NCBI RefSeq assembly: GCF_000159315.1
Contig: NZ_GG669993.1
Coordinates: 395,259 to 459,258, forward strand
Reading direction: 5' to 3'
From: Lentilactobacillus hilgardii DSM 20176 = ATCC 8290
GTDB lineage: Bacteria > Bacillota > Bacilli > Lactobacillales > Lactobacillaceae
DNA: 64,000 bases
The notes under the pieces are model-generated. The model had not been told where the DNA came from. It ran no database searches and saw nothing but the letters and a program-made list of their open reading frames with translations. Both the position numbers and the translations under genes were made by a program. The stretch's first letter is position 1. Each line of letters starts with the position of its first letter. This document shows, piece after piece, positions 24,857 to 35,462 of this stretch.

Positions 24857-27295
24857 TTAATTAATTGTCAATTCAGTCGGCTTTCGACGAATCTTAACCG
24901 GCGTTCCTTCGCTTTCCACATCAATGACAAACGATCCATTGGAATAACGCCCGCCAAGCGAGAATTCGTTTGGCAAAATATCATGAACCCGTTGATGATC
25001 CGTTAACACTTCAAGAGGGGTATCTTCATTATTAATGACCGTAAAATCAACAACACGGTGAGAATTCTGCTTTAATTCTCTCAGAATCATCACACCTTTG
25101 CGAGCACGAGAAGTCGCTGGAATTTCTTTAACAGCTAATTTTTTAAAGGCACCCCGTTGCGTGACAATTGCAATAACATCGTCATCGTTTACCAACTGCA
25201 GGTTTGTTATAACATCGCCATCCGCAAGGTTTTGGGACTTAACCCCCGTTGTTCTGGCACCATTAATAGGAACTTCATCAATTCCGTAACGTAATGCCAA
25301 TCCAAGTTTAGAAATTAACAATAGCTTACCGCTTGCATCGAGATCTGCCAAGTAATCAATTGCAACAATTCTCGACTTGGGATCTTTTAGTTTTTCATAC
25401 ATATACGCATGCTTTTTGTACGTTCTCCCAGGAGCCAAATCAGTTAACTTGGTACGCTTGATATGCCCATCATCAGTGGCAATTAAGAAGAGCCCTTTTT
25501 CCTTCAATGAACTAAATGCAAATGTGCCAATAATTTCTTCATCATTATCCAACCCGATCGTTTGGGAAATATGTTCTCCTGTATCTTTCCATCGGACGTC
25601 GGCAATTTCAAAAATCGGTCGATAGATTAAATTACCCTTACTGGTAAACATGAATAAATGATCTCGAGCATTCATTTGTTTCATAAAGATTGGATAGTCT
25701 TCATCCTTGAGCCCGTTCTCGTTTCCAGAAGCTTTATATGAACGAATACTACTACGTTTGATGTAACCATCGTGGCTAACCATCACCACAACGTCCTCAT
25801 CGGGAATAATGACATCAGTGCTAATTTTAATTGTAGCAACCTTATCTTGAATTTCTGTCCGTCGAGGGTTGCGGTAATTTTTAGCGATTGCCCGTAACTC
25901 ACGAGCCAAAACTTTATTAAGCTCCTTAGGATCGGCTAAGATTTTTTTGAATCCGGTAATCTTATCAGATAATTCCTGAGATTCTTTTTCCAGCTGTGTG
26001 ACATCGGTATTAGTCAAGCGATAGAGTTGTAAGGCAACGATTGCATCCGACTGCTTTTCGGAAAACTGATAAGTCTTTACCAGATTATCTCTGGCATCTT
26101 TACGATTTTTACTGGCTCGGATTGTCTTAATCACCTGATCCAAAATTGATAAGGCTTTAATCAGACCTTCCACAATGTGTTGACGATCCAATGCTTTTTG
26201 AAGATCAAACTGGGTTCTTTTTTTAATAACCTCTCGTTGAAATTCAAGATATGAGACCAATATTTGTTTTAGTGAAAGTCGTTCAGGCCGCATATGGTCG
26301 ATTGCAACCATATTGAAGTTATATGAAATTTGTAAATCAGTATTCTTAAAGAGAAAATTCAAAATACCGGTTGAATCGACATCTCGTTTCAACTCGATCA
26401 CAATACTCATACCCTCGCGGTCGCTTTGATCGCGGACCTCGGAAATCCCATCAACCCTTTTATTAAGACGAAGTTCATCGATTCGCTTAACAAGTTGTGC
26501 CTTATTAACCTCATACGGAATCTCAGAAACAACAATTTGAGCTTTATTTCCTTTGAGAGATTCGATCTTTGTTTTTGACCGAACAATCACTTTCCCTCTA
26601 CCGGTCTCATAAGCTTTTTTAATACCGTCAATTCCTTGAACAATGGCGCCAGTCGGAAAGTCCGGCCCTTTCACAAACTGCATTAAATCATCCAGTGTTG
26701 CTTTAGGATGTTTTTGTAGATATAGAACTGCGTCAATAACTTCACCTAAATTATGGGGAGGAATATCCGTTGCGTAACCAGCAGAAATCCCAGTTGATCC
26801 ATTGACCAGTAAATTAGGGAAACGTGATGGCAGAACAGTTGGCTCGTACTCAGTATCATCAAAATTCAAGACCCAATCAACGGTATCTTTATCGATATCC
26901 CGAAGCATTTCAGTTGAAATTTTACTTAATCTTGCTTCGGTATACCTCATTGCAGCAGGCGGATCACCATCCATTGAGCCGTTGTTCCCATGCATTTCAA
27001 TTAAAGGTTCCCTGACTTTCCAATTCTGACTCATTCTAACGAGTGCTTCATAAATTGAACTATCTCCATGGGGATGGAAATTACCCATGACGTTTCCGAC
27101 AGACTTTGCTGATTTTCGGAAAGCTTTATCGTAAGTGTTACCATCCTTATTCATCGCATAAAGAATACGTCGTTGAACAGGTTTTAAGCCATCACGAATA
27201 TCAGGGAGCGCCCGCTCTTGAATAATCGAACGGGAGTATCGACTGAATCGTTCTCCCATGACGTCTTCAAGAGATAAATTCTCAATTTTACTCAA
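24857..27295 (-). CDS. parC: DNA topoisomerase IV subunit A
   Basis: An 812-residue type IIA topoisomerase subunit. The breakage-reunion domain begins SLEDVMGERFSRYSRSII and has catalytic Tyr118 in AAMRYTEA. The quinolone-determining region shows the sensitive-type residues Ser79 and Glu83 in HPHGDSSIYEA. The C-terminal part (about 490-800) is the beta-pinwheel that wraps DNA; it lacks the GyrA box, which supports ParC over GyrA. It decatenates daughter chromosomes with ParE, encoded 21 bases upstream on the same strand. Confidence 0.97.
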   Translation of the reverse strand: MSKIENLSLEDVMGERFSRYSRSIIQERALPDIRDGLKPVQRRILYAMNKDGNTYDKAFRKSAKSVGNVMGNFHPHGDSSIYEALVRMSQNWKVREPLIEMHGNNGSMDGDPPAAMRYTEARLSKISTEMLRDIDKDTVDWVLNFDDTEYEPTVLPSRFPNLLVNGSTGISAGYATDIPPHNLGEVIDAVLYLQKHPKATLDDLMQFVKGPDFPTGAIVQGIDGIKKAYETGRGKVIVRSKTKIESLKGNKAQIVVSEIPYEVNKAQLVKRIDELRLNKRVDGISEVRDQSDREGMSIVIELKRDVDSTGILNFLFKNTDLQISYNFNMVAIDHMRPERLSLKQILVSYLEFQREVIKKRTQFDLQKALDRQHIVEGLIKALSILDQVIKTIRASKNRKDARDNLVKTYQFSEKQSDAIVALQLYRLTNTDVTQLEKESQELSDKITGFKKILADPKELNKVLARELRAIAKNYRNPRRTEIQDKVATIKISTDVIIPDEDVVVMVSHDGYIKRSSIRSYKASGNENGLKDEDYPIFMKQMNARDHLFMFTSKGNLIYRPIFEIADVRWKDTGEHISQTIGLDNDEEIIGTFAFSSLKEKGLFLIATDDGHIKRTKLTDLAPGRTYKKHAYMYEKLKDPKSRIVAIDYLADLDASGKLLLISKLGLALRYGIDEVPINGARTTGVKSQNLADGDVITNLQLVNDDDVIAIVTQRGAFKKLAVKEIPATSRARKGVMILRELKQNSHRVVDFTVINNEDTPLEVLTDHQRVHDILPNEFSLGGRYSNGSFVIDVESEGTPVKIRRKPTELTIN

Positions 27296-27316
27296 TTTAA
27301 AATCTCCCCTATATGT

Positions 27317-29272
27317 TTATTTCGCAGTGTTATCGAGGATGCTTCCTTCTTCTTCAAGGTTAAATTTAACATTTTGCTCAATCCACTTTCTTCGTGGTTC
27401 AACTTTGTCTCCCATCAATGTTGTGACGCGACGCTCTGCCAAGGCAGCATCATCAATTCTAACCTTAATAAGTGTCCGGGTGGCAGGATCCATTGTTGTT
27501 TCCCATAGTTGGTCGGCATTCATCTCTCCCAGACCTTTAAACCGTTGTAGACTGTATCCTTTACCAAATGTTTTAGAAACTGAATCCAACTCTTCATTCG
27601 TCCAAGCATACTGAATTTTAGCTTTCTTGCCTGCACCCTTCTGAAGCTTATAAAGTGGTGGCAGTGCAATAAAAACTCGTCCCTTATCAATCATTGGCCG
27701 CATATATTTATAAAAGAACGTCAACAACAGAATTTGAATATGAGCGCCATCGTCATCTGCATCGGTCATAATAATAATCTTATCGTAGTTGGCATCCTCA
27801 ATATTAAAATCGGCACCAACACCAGCCCCAATTGTATAAATCATTGTATTGATTTCTTCATTTTTCATGATTTCAGGAAGCTTGGCGCGTTCAGTATTCA
27901 AAACCTTGCCACGTAATGGCAAAATAGCTTGGTATCGTCTGTCACGGCCTTGTTTGGCAGATCCGCCGGCGGAATCACCTTCGACTAGAAATAATTCATT
28001 TCGGCTGTAATCCTTGGATTGAGCAGGCGTTAATTTCCCTGAAAGTAATCGCTCCTGCTTCTTATGCCGCTTACCATTTCTAGTTTCATCACGTGCCCGG
28101 CGAGCGGCTTGACGGGCTTGGCGAGCTCGAAGTGCTTTATGTACCAGCATTTGAGCAAATTCACCATTTTCCATTAAATAATAGCCAAGCTTTTCGCTCA
28201 CAACATTATCAACAATTGATCGAGCCTCAGGTGTTCCAAGTTTTTCCTTTGTTTGACCCTCAAACTGTAAAATTTCCTCGGGAATTCGTAACGAAAGGAC
28301 AACTGATAAGCCTTCACGAACGTCACTACCCTCCAGATTCTTATCCTTATCCTTTAAAAGGCCAACCTTCCGTGCATAATCATTAAAGGCTTTAGTCCAG
28401 GCATTACGCAATCCAGCTTCGTGAGTACCACCGTCTTTTGTCCGAACGTTATTAACAAAGGACATCATGGTTTCTGAATAACCGTCATTATATTGAGCGG
28501 CAACTTCTACTTCAACGCCATCCTTTGTTCCATCGAAATACATCACATCGCCTAGAGTGTGTTTATCTTCGTTAAGATACTGGACAAACTCCTTAATCCC
28601 GTCTTCATAATGAAACGTTTCTTCCTGTTCCTGACCGGGTCGTTCATCAATTAAAATAATTTTAGTGCCCTTTAACAAAAAGGCTGATTCACGTAGTCGT
28701 TCAGAAAGTGTTGAAAAATTATAAACCGTATTCGTGAAAATTGAAGAATCGGGTTTAAAACTAACGGTTGTCCCTGTATGCTCTTTCGTTTTTCCAAGCT
28801 TACGCAATGTTCCGACCGGATGACCGCCGTCTTTAAAGTCTTCTTCGTACTTGTATCCATCTCGGACAATTGTCACTTTTAACCAAGTCGAAAGCGCATT
28901 AACAACACTTGCGCCAACACCATGAAGGCCACCCGACGTTTTATAACCGCCCTGACCAAATTTACCACCTGCATGAAGCTGTGTAAGAATAACTTCGGGT
29001 GTTGGTTTACCTGAAGCGTGCATGCCAACCGGCATCCCACGGCCATGATCAACCACTGTAATACTATTATCTTTATGAATCGTCACACGGATCATATCCC
29101 CGTATCCGGCTAACACTTCATCGACACCATTATCAACTATTTCATAAACCAGATGATGCAAGCCACGATAATCGGTTGAACCGATATACATACCGGGGCG
29201 TTTTCGCACTGCCTCGAGTCCTTCAAGAATTTGAATCGAGGAATCATCATATTTTTGTTTCTGTTTTACCAT
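27317..29272 (-). CDS. parE: DNA topoisomerase IV subunit B
   Basis: A 651-residue ATPase subunit. The GHKL domain shows EIVDNGVDE, VDHGRGMPVG and GGLHGVGASVVNAL; the Toprim domain shows LVEGDSAGGSAKQG and MTDADDDGAHI. I place the start at ATG 29272 (MVKQKQKYDD), with AAGGAG nine bases upstream; the open frame runs 31 codons further but those residues are not family-like. It acts with ParC. It is divergent from plsY, an arrangement common in Firmicutes. Confidence 0.97.
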   Translation of the reverse strand: MVKQKQKYDDSSIQILEGLEAVRKRPGMYIGSTDYRGLHHLVYEIVDNGVDEVLAGYGDMIRVTIHKDNSITVVDHGRGMPVGMHASGKPTPEVILTQLHAGGKFGQGGYKTSGGLHGVGASVVNALSTWLKVTIVRDGYKYEEDFKDGGHPVGTLRKLGKTKEHTGTTVSFKPDSSIFTNTVYNFSTLSERLRESAFLLKGTKIILIDERPGQEQEETFHYEDGIKEFVQYLNEDKHTLGDVMYFDGTKDGVEVEVAAQYNDGYSETMMSFVNNVRTKDGGTHEAGLRNAWTKAFNDYARKVGLLKDKDKNLEGSDVREGLSVVLSLRIPEEILQFEGQTKEKLGTPEARSIVDNVVSEKLGYYLMENGEFAQMLVHKALRARQARQAARRARDETRNGKRHKKQERLLSGKLTPAQSKDYSRNELFLVEGDSAGGSAKQGRDRRYQAILPLRGKVLNTERAKLPEIMKNEEINTMIYTIGAGVGADFNIEDANYDKIIIMTDADDDGAHIQILLLTFFYKYMRPMIDKGRVFIALPPLYKLQKGAGKKAKIQYAWTNEELDSVSKTFGKGYSLQRFKGLGEMNADQLWETTMDPATRTLIKVRIDDAALAERRVTTLMGDKVEPRRKWIEQNVKFNLEEEGSILDNTAK

Positions 29273-29420
29273 TTTTTGTGACTCCTTCTTAAAACAATCT
29301 ACTTCATCATAACCTAAATTAATGGCTTTGGAAAACAAATTTTGTTGGCGCATCGTCATTATCATGCTAATATTAAAGGTGCTATTGTATTAACAAAACA
29401 TGACTGTAGTGGGGTTTAAA

Positions 29421-30047
29421 ATGGATTCTAATACTGAAGAAATAATACTAATGTTAGTTACTGCTTATTTACTAGGATCTATTCCTAGTGGTGTATGGAT
29501 TGGGAAGCTTTTTTTCCATATCGATATCAGAAGACATGGTTCTGGAAATATTGGAACAACCAATACCTACCGGGTTTTGGGACCAATTGCAGGATCCATC
29601 GTCATGGCAATGGATATTTCAAAAGGTGCAGTTGCAACACTATTACCTGTATTTTTTAACAACACAACTTTCAATCCGCTTTTATTTGGGTTAGCCGCCA
29701 TTCTGGGGCATACCTTCTCGATTTTTGACAAGTTCAAAGGCGGAAAAGCAGTTGCAACAAGTGCAGGCATGTTACTTGCCTATAAACCGTCTTTCTTCTT
29801 CTTGGCTGCTGGGATTTGGATTTTGGTCATTCTCCTAACAAGTATGGTCAGTTTAGCAAGTATCATTGCGTTTCCTTGTGTGACAATTGCCATATTTTTT
29901 ATTCATGACACGTACTTATTTATATTAGCAGCCGTTTTAACCGTGTTCATTTTTTATCGACACCGAACTAATATCAAACGAATCATAAACGGTACTGAAA
30001 ATATGGTTCCCTTTGGCCTTGGTCATATTCTCCGAAATCGTCATTAA
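29421..30047 (+). CDS. plsY: Glycerol-3-phosphate acyltransferase (acyl-phosphate dependent)
   Basis: A 208-residue membrane protein with about five hydrophobic segments and the PlsY loop motifs GSIPSG, HGSGNIGTTN and KGGKAVATSAG, which bind acyl-phosphate and glycerol-3-phosphate. It makes lysophosphatidic acid from the acyl-phosphate supplied by PlsX, encoded at 44,701. The start at ATG 29421 follows GGGG eight bases upstream; an ATG seven codons earlier lacks a ribosome site. TTGGCG/TAATAT at 29,346-29,374 may be its promoter, in the space shared with divergent parE. A terminator follows at 30,155. Confidence 0.95.
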   Translation: MDSNTEEIILMLVTAYLLGSIPSGVWIGKLFFHIDIRRHGSGNIGTTNTYRVLGPIAGSIVMAMDISKGAVATLLPVFFNNTTFNPLLFGLAAILGHTFSIFDKFKGGKAVATSAGMLLAYKPSFFFLAAGIWILVILLTSMVSLASIIAFPCVTIAIFFIHDTYLFILAAVLTVFIFYRHRTNIKRIINGTENMVPFGLGHILRNRH

Positions 30048-30154
30048 AAATGGACACTTGTTTTCGCAAAGTAAGTTTGATTTTATCATACTGTTTACTG
30101 ATGAAACAACGCTGAGAAACAGATTTTTAACATTTTTGACTGGATAAGCCAATG

Positions 30155-30193
30155 AAAAGCGAGCGATTCACTACTGAATTGCTCGCTTTTTTG
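30155..30193. terminator. Bidirectional Rho-independent terminator
   Basis: AAAAGCGAGC (30155-30164) pairs with GCTCGCTTTT (30181-30190), with a further ATTC/GAAT pair inside. It lies between convergent plsY and the LacX-like epimerase gene. Confidence 0.88.
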
Positions 30194-30217
30194 ATTTTTA
30201 TTTAATCAATCACAATT

Positions 30218-31090
30218 TTAGAAGAAACTGATTTGGTATCCAGCATCAAACTGTTGCTCCCCAAATAACCGATTAATCGCAAACTTATCTTCAAGCTTAC
30301 CGTCAGCATCTACAGTGTCTGCAAGTCCCCACCAGGGTTCGATACAAATAAACGGTGCCTGTTTCGGATAGGGTGACCAAACACCAACATAAGGGGCATC
30401 CTTTAACGATAAAGCAATACCGTGATCATTGTGGGTGTTAGCAAGCATTAGCGTCGTTTGCTGTCCTTTTAAATCAAGAACCAATGCGTCACTATCAAAA
30501 AGATCGTGATTGAGTGCTAAAGGCTTGGTAAAATCCAGCTCTTGAAGGTCGTTAGGATCACTATAAGGGGGCTTCAACGGAATTCGTTGATAAGCCTTCT
30601 TTGGGGCAACCCGTATAAAGTAATCGTTAAATCCTCCTTCACCGGCGAATGGGACATTAAAGCCGGGATGAGCGCCTAGTGAAAACAGCATCGACTTATC
30701 ACTTGAGTTTTTCACAGAAAAACGGACACCTAATTCGTGATCTTTGAGTTCAAAACGAACGCGTAATTGAAATTTAAAAGGATACTTGGTAAGTGTCTCG
30801 GCATTTTCAGTTAACAAAAGTGTTACCGATGTCTCTTGGTGATCTTCGATCTGAAACTGATTATCGCGTGCAAAACCATGTTGTGTCATCTCATAGGTGT
30901 TGCCCTGGTATGAATACTGATTATCTTTTAGTCGGCCAACAATCGGAAAAAGAACGGGTGCATGCCGTTTCCAATATGTCGGATCAGCCTGCCAAACGTA
31001 CTCTGAACCATCTTCGGCCCTTACACTGGTTAATTCTGCACCAAATTCATTAACAAGAACCGTCAAATACTGATTCTTAAGGGTTATCAT
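30218..31090 (-). CDS. Aldose 1-epimerase family protein (LacX-like)
   Basis: A 290-residue galactose-mutarotase-like beta-sandwich protein. Family segments include NEFGAELTSV, YWKRHAPVLFPIVGRLKDN, MTQHGFARDNQF with the conserved His, SLGAHPGFNVP, and FICIEPWWGLADT with the conserved Glu near the C-terminus. The length and motifs fit the LacX group more than GalM, so the substrate may be a hexose or hexose phosphate anomer. It lies 22 bases downstream of hslU on the same strand, but no functional link is known. Confidence 0.87.
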   Translation of the reverse strand: MITLKNQYLTVLVNEFGAELTSVRAEDGSEYVWQADPTYWKRHAPVLFPIVGRLKDNQYSYQGNTYEMTQHGFARDNQFQIEDHQETSVTLLLTENAETLTKYPFKFQLRVRFELKDHELGVRFSVKNSSDKSMLFSLGAHPGFNVPFAGEGGFNDYFIRVAPKKAYQRIPLKPPYSDPNDLQELDFTKPLALNHDLFDSDALVLDLKGQQTTLMLANTHNDHGIALSLKDAPYVGVWSPYPKQAPFICIEPWWGLADTVDADGKLEDKFAINRLFGEQQFDAGYQISFF

Positions 31091-31112
31091 TTTTTACCTC
31101 CATCAACAATTT

Positions 31113-32522
31113 TTAAAGAATGTAACGTGAAAGATCTTTGTTACCAGCAAGCTTGCCAACCTTATCATCCACATACTTTTCCGTAATTGTGATATCACCC
31201 ATCTGCATATCGGGGCCCTCATATAAAATATCCTCAAGCAGTTTTTCAAGGATCGTGTGTAGTCGACGAGCACCAATATTATCAGTATTGTGATTAACTT
31301 CAGTTGCAATCTCGGCAATGCGATTGATAGCTTCAATTGTGAAGGTAACTTTAATATTATCCGTTCCGATCAGTGCAATATATTGTTTGGTGAGCGAGTT
31401 GGTTGGTTCTGTCAAAATCTTGACAAAATCATCTTTGCTTAAATCATCCAATTCTACCCGAATTGGAAAGCGACCTTGTAATTCGGGAATCAAATCTGAC
31501 GGTTTGCTTTCCGCAAAAGCACCCGAACCAATGAAAAGCATATGATCGGTGTTGACCGGACCGTACTTTGTATTGACTTGTGATCCTTCAACAATTGGTA
31601 AAATATCTCTTTGAACCCCTTCACGAGATACCTCACCTGAATTTTGAGCCTTACCGGGGGCAATTTTATCAATTTCGTCAATAAAGATGATACCCGTATT
31701 TTCGGCACGAATAATCGCATTATGGTATAAGTCAGCCTTATTAACAAGGTCCTCTGAAGCTTGACGAATCAAAATTTCACGCGCTTCACTCACTGGAACA
31801 GTCCTTTTAATCTTTTTCTTTGGCATTAAACCAGAGAGCGTATCATTTAAATCTATCCCCATCTGATTCATCATTGAATTTTGTCCGGAAGCTTGTTGTG
31901 AAGGATCATCCATCTCAATTTCAACTTCTTCATTTTCTAAAAGGCCGGCACGCAATTTATCAGAAACAGACATCCGCTTTTCTCGGATATCATCAGTAAC
32001 TTCTTCTTGATCATCATTTTCAGAAGGCATCTGACCATTTTGCATTTGTGTAAACATGTTCATTAAATTCTGCATGTCGTTTTGACGGTTCTTTTTCTTT
32101 TGAGTTGGTACCAAGAGTTTAACCAATTGATTATTAGCCTGCTTTTCTGCATCGTTACGCACATCTTTATATTCATCATTTCGCTCAAGTAAAACGGCAT
32201 TTTCAACTAGGTCACGGACCATTGATTCAACATCACCGCCGACATAGCCAACCTCGGTAAACTTTGTAGCTTCAACTTTAACAAAGGGTGCCTTGACTAT
32301 TTTTGCAAGTCGCCGGGCAATTTCAGTTTTACCAACACCGGTAGGTCCGATCATCAAAAGGTTTTTCGGTGAAATCTCATCCTGCATGGATTTTGAAAGC
32401 TGCATTCGACGGTATCGATTACGCAAAGCAACCGCAACTGCCTTTTTAGCTTCATTCTGGCCAACAATGTACTGATCTAAAACTTCAACGATTTCCTTTG
32501 GGGTTTGTGTGGACTCTGTCAA
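31113..32522 (-). CDS. hslU: ATP-dependent HslUV protease, ATPase subunit
   Basis: A 469-residue AAA+ unfoldase. It has the N-terminal [16 protein letters not shown], Walker [10 protein letters not shown], Walker [11 protein letters not shown], a large insertion (I domain, about 110-240) rich in Met, Gln and Asp, and the ERRLHT-like sensor-2 ([14 protein letters not shown]). The C-terminal tail ends SRYIL, which docks into HslV. The start is TTG 32522 (13 bases after the hslV stop) with AGGAGAG upstream; the longer open frame overlaps hslV and is not family-like. Confidence 0.96.
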   Translation of the reverse strand: MTESTQTPKEIVEVLDQYIVGQNEAKKAVAVALRNRYRRMQLSKSMQDEISPKNLLMIGPTGVGKTEIARRLAKIVKAPFVKVEATKFTEVGYVGGDVESMVRDLVENAVLLERNDEYKDVRNDAEKQANNQLVKLLVPTQKKKNRQNDMQNLMNMFTQMQNGQMPSENDDQEEVTDDIREKRMSVSDKLRAGLLENEEVEIEMDDPSQQASGQNSMMNQMGIDLNDTLSGLMPKKKIKRTVPVSEAREILIRQASEDLVNKADLYHNAIIRAENTGIIFIDEIDKIAPGKAQNSGEVSREGVQRDILPIVEGSQVNTKYGPVNTDHMLFIGSGAFAESKPSDLIPELQGRFPIRVELDDLSKDDFVKILTEPTNSLTKQYIALIGTDNIKVTFTIEAINRIAEIATEVNHNTDNIGARRLHTILEKLLEDILYEGPDMQMGDITITEKYVDDKVGKLAGNKDLSRYIL

Positions 32523-32535
32523 TTGAATCTCTCCT

Positions 32536-33078
32536 CTATATTTCTTCAGAAATGACATTTTGATTTGTAAAAATGTCAATATTTCCAGCAATGTGAATGG
32601 CAGCTTCGGCAATTTCTCTGGCACTCATGCTTTGCGCGTGATGCTTCATAGCAGTTGCAGCTGCCAGTGCAAAATTGCCACCAGATCCAATAGCAAGAAT
32701 GTCATCATCTGGTTCAATGACTTCACCTTGTCCGGATACCAATAGTAAATCTTTATCATTCATTACAATGAGCAAAGCCTCAAGTTTTTGCAATTGCTGA
32801 TCGCCCCGCCAATCTTGGGCAAGTTCAACTGCGGAACGCTTTAAGTCGCCATCATACTGACTTAACTTCTTCTCAAATCGTTCTTCAAGATTAAACGCAT
32901 CTGCTACACTTCCGGCAAATCCGACCACAACCTTACCTCCGTATATCCGACGAACTTTATGAGCAGTTCCTTTCATAATGACCTTTTCACCCATTGTGAC
33001 TTGACCATCGCCGGCCATTGCTAGATGGCCACTATGACGAACTGCTACAATTGTTGTTGCTTCAAATTTTATTGGCAT
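32536..33078 (-). CDS. hslV: ATP-dependent HslUV protease, proteolytic subunit
   Basis: A 180-residue proteasome-beta-like Ntn hydrolase. It has [41 protein letters not shown] and [12 protein letters not shown]. The Thr of the TT pair lies at residues 8-9, behind a seven-residue leader MPIKFEA, so activation would need more than Met removal; Bacillus CodW has a similar extension but uses an N-terminal Ser, which is absent here. The start is ATG 33078 with AAGGAG seven bases upstream. It is followed by hslU and preceded by xerC. Confidence 0.95.
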   Translation of the reverse strand: MPIKFEATTIVAVRHSGHLAMAGDGQVTMGEKVIMKGTAHKVRRIYGGKVVVGFAGSVADAFNLEERFEKKLSQYDGDLKRSAVELAQDWRGDQQLQKLEALLIVMNDKDLLLVSGQGEVIEPDDDILAIGSGGNFALAAATAMKHHAQSMSAREIAEAAIHIAGNIDIFTNQNVISEEI

Positions 33079-33089
33079 AATAAGCTCCT

Positions 33090-34022
33090 TCATTTTTTTG
33101 GTTTTAAAGATTGATTGTTTCTTGGAAAATATTTCTGGTAATCATTCATCAAGTGAGACTTGGTCACATGCGTATATATTTGCGTCGTTGACAAACTGCT
33201 GTGACCAAGAAGTTCCTGCACCGAACGCATGTCGGCACCGTTATTTAACATTTCCGTTGCAAATGTATGTCGTAACATATGCGGATGAATATTAGTGGTC
33301 AAACTACTCTGCTTGATGATTCCATTTAAAATATACTCAATTCCTCTGGAAGTCAACGGTTTTCCGAAATGATTAACAAAGAGATAATCGTGCTTTTGAT
33401 GATATTTGGTCATCAATGGTTCCCGTGATTCTTTAAGGTAACTTTCAACTGCCCGTTTAGCTGGTTCCCCAAACGGCACATATCGTTGTTTGCGACCTTT
33501 CCCAGTCACTAAAATCAGTTGGTTTTCCAAGTCAATATCCTTCAACTGAATCGTGACACCTTCGCTGACTCGGATTCCCGTTGAATAAAACACTTCTAAA
33601 ATAGCGGAATTGCGAAAAGCAAGTTTACGTTCCCCTTTTTTGGCCGCAGAAAAGAGCGCTTGCATTTCGGTAGGATAAAAAAATCGCGGTAAACGGCGAT
33701 TTTGATTTTTTAAATGAACGTACTCGAAAGGATTATTTTTGATAACCTCGTTTTTAATTAAAAAGCCGTAAAATGAACGTAACGCAGACACCTTCTGGGC
33801 AATACTATTGCGCGCATACTTCTTATCATAAAGCCCTGTTAAGTAGGACTCAACATCAAAAGAATCAATCTTTATCAAAGACGTATGATCCTTGGAAGTC
33901 TCATTTAAGAATTTAAGAAATTCAGTCAAATCATTTTGATAAGCCTGAACTGTGTCCTCAGAATAGTGCCGTTCACTTCGGAGATATTTTAAAAACCAAT
34001 CCATATTTTTTCGATCATCCAT
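33090..34022 (-). CDS. xerC: Tyrosine recombinase XerC
   Basis: A 310-residue integrase-family recombinase. The N-terminal SAM-like domain (about 5-90) binds the core site; the catalytic residues are Arg in STGIRVSE, Lys in GKGRKQR, His and Arg in HMLRHTF, His in LGHSSLSTT, and the nucleophile Tyr in QIYTHV. It resolves chromosome dimers at dif. Its place directly before hslV-hslU marks it as the codV/xerC orthologue. ATG 34022 is my choice; the frame continues 21 codons upstream without family similarity. Confidence 0.95.
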   Translation of the reverse strand: MDDRKNMDWFLKYLRSERHYSEDTVQAYQNDLTEFLKFLNETSKDHTSLIKIDSFDVESYLTGLYDKKYARNSIAQKVSALRSFYGFLIKNEVIKNNPFEYVHLKNQNRRLPRFFYPTEMQALFSAAKKGERKLAFRNSAILEVFYSTGIRVSEGVTIQLKDIDLENQLILVTGKGRKQRYVPFGEPAKRAVESYLKESREPLMTKYHQKHDYLFVNHFGKPLTSRGIEYILNGIIKQSSLTTNIHPHMLRHTFATEMLNNGADMRSVQELLGHSSLSTTQIYTHVTKSHLMNDYQKYFPRNNQSLKPKK

Positions 34023-34179
34023 TTTAACACCGACTTTCCAGCAAAAAACAATTCTCTTTGACAAGGTATCGACCCTTTTTATCATATCAAATTACCAATT
34101 AAATTTCTTATTAAACAGTCAAATATGGTTAATATTTTAAAAAATCTCAAACGTTTGTTCGGCAATATGCTCTTTCAAC

Positions 34180-34209
34180 ACAAAAACCGCATCCACTTGG
34201 GATACGGTT
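34180..34209 (-). terminator. Rho-independent terminator of the rpsP-rplS operon
   Basis: On the minus strand AACCGTATCC (34209-34200) pairs with GGATGCGGTT (34194-34185) and is followed by TTTTTG. It lies about 15 bases after the rplS stop. Confidence 0.88.
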
Positions 34210-34221
34210 TGCTTTTTGTGA

Positions 34222-34584
34222 TTAGCCACGTGGGCGAACAGATGCCTTAATACGAGCAGCTTTACCTTGCAATGCACGCAAGTAGTAAAGTTTAGCACGA
34301 CGTACACGGCCGTGTCTGATAACTTCTAGTTTATCAACTCGTGGTGAATGAAGTGGGAAGATACGTTCAACACCAACACCGTTACTTACTTTACGAACGG
34401 TGTATGTAGCTTGAATGCCTGAACCCTTGCGTTTAATAACAACGCCTTCGAATAACTGGATACGTTCTCTGTTACCTTCAACAACCTTAACGTGGACACG
34501 AACAGTATCTCCTGCACGGAAATCTGGCATATCATTACGTAGTTGTTTTTCGTTGATCATATCGATCAATTTATTTTGTCGCAT
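34222..34584 (-). CDS. rplS: 50S ribosomal protein L19
   Basis: A 120-residue protein with the L19 signature: [28 protein letters not shown], and the C-terminal [23 protein letters not shown]. It lies at the interface of the two ribosomal subunits. The start is ATG 34584, eight bases after AAGGAAG. It is the last gene of the rpsP operon and is preceded by a probable L19 leader and followed by a terminator. Confidence 0.97.
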   Translation of the reverse strand: MRQNKLIDMINEKQLRNDMPDFRAGDTVRVHVKVVEGNRERIQLFEGVVIKRKGSGIQATYTVRKVSNGVGVERIFPLHSPRVDKLEVIRHGRVRRAKLYYLRALQGKAARIKASVRPRG

Positions 34585-34599
34585 AAACAAATCTTCCTT

Positions 34600-34660
34600 T
34601 CACTAACATTCATTATCTTGTTTGACAGCGGAATGTTGTTTTGCGGCTCGCGCCAAAAGA
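34600..34660 (-). promoter_or_regulatory. Probable L19 ribosomal-protein leader
   Basis: On the minus strand, between trmD and rplS, GGCGCGAGCCGC is followed by ACATTCCGCTGTCAAACAA. The GCGGC...CCGC pairing and the ATTCCGCTGTCAAA element recall the L19 leader of Firmicutes, an autoregulatory RNA structure. I identify it from memory of the motif, without a covariance model. Confidence 0.5.
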
Positions 34661-34676
34661 AAGTTTAACACAAAGT

Positions 34677-35462
34677 TCAGTCCTCTGTAAAGGGCTTTTT
34701 CTTGTCAGCCTGCTTTTCCTCTTCTTCAATACGAACATCCGCAAATAATTTTTTTTGAATACTGGATAATTTTCGATGATCAATTAAATCCGGTCTTCGC
34801 AGATAGGTCCGTCGAAGCGCTTCTTTCTGATTCCATAAAGCAATTTTCTTATGATCACCATTCATTAATACTTCAGGTACTTTCATACCGCGAAAATCTG
34901 CTGGACGAGTATATTGTGGCTCTTCCAACAATCCCGTAGAAAATGATTCTTCAACCTTTGACTGATTATTACCCAAAACGCCCGGAATAAGTCGCGTAAT
35001 TGCGTCAATCATCACCATCGCAGGCAACTCACCACCGGTTAAAACAAAATCTCCAAGAGAATATTCATCTGTAATAATTGATCGAATTCTCTCATCATAG
35101 CCCTCATAATGACCACAAACAAATGTTAAATGTTCATCTGAAGAAAGCTTTTCGGCATCTTGTTGTGTAAATGTTTTTCCAGCTGGATCCATTAAAATCA
35201 CTTTTCCGGCTGGATAACCAGCTTTTTGTGACACGACTTTTGTATGATCATACGCATCAATAATTGGTTGTGCCTGCAAAAGCATCCCTGCTCCGCCACC
35301 AAATGGATAATCATCAACATGTCTATGCTTATCTTCCGTAAACTCACGAAAATTCGTGACTTCTAAATCAATTGTTTGATTCTCGATAGCCCTTCCAATA
35401 ATCGAATCGTGCATAGGTACCGCAAACATTTCTGGAAACAAACTTAACGCATCAATTCGCAT
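34677..35462 (-). CDS. trmD: tRNA (guanine(37)-N1)-methyltransferase
   Basis: A 261-residue SPOUT methyltransferase. It begins [13 protein letters not shown] and contains [13 protein letters not shown], the trefoil-knot loop [13 protein letters not shown] and [16 protein letters not shown]. It makes m1G37 in tRNAs reading CCN, CUN and CGG, which prevents +1 frameshifting. Its start overlaps the end of rimM by 11 bases, so translation is probably coupled. The C-terminal tail is rich in Glu and Lys. Confidence 0.97.
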   Translation of the reverse strand: MRIDALSLFPEMFAVPMHDSIIGRAIENQTIDLEVTNFREFTEDKHRHVDDYPFGGGAGMLLQAQPIIDAYDHTKVVSQKAGYPAGKVILMDPAGKTFTQQDAEKLSSDEHLTFVCGHYEGYDERIRSIITDEYSLGDFVLTGGELPAMVMIDAITRLIPGVLGNNQSKVEESFSTGLLEEPQYTRPADFRGMKVPEVLMNGDHKKIALWNQKEALRRTYLRRPDLIDHRKLSSIQKKLFADVRIEEEEKQADKKKPFTED

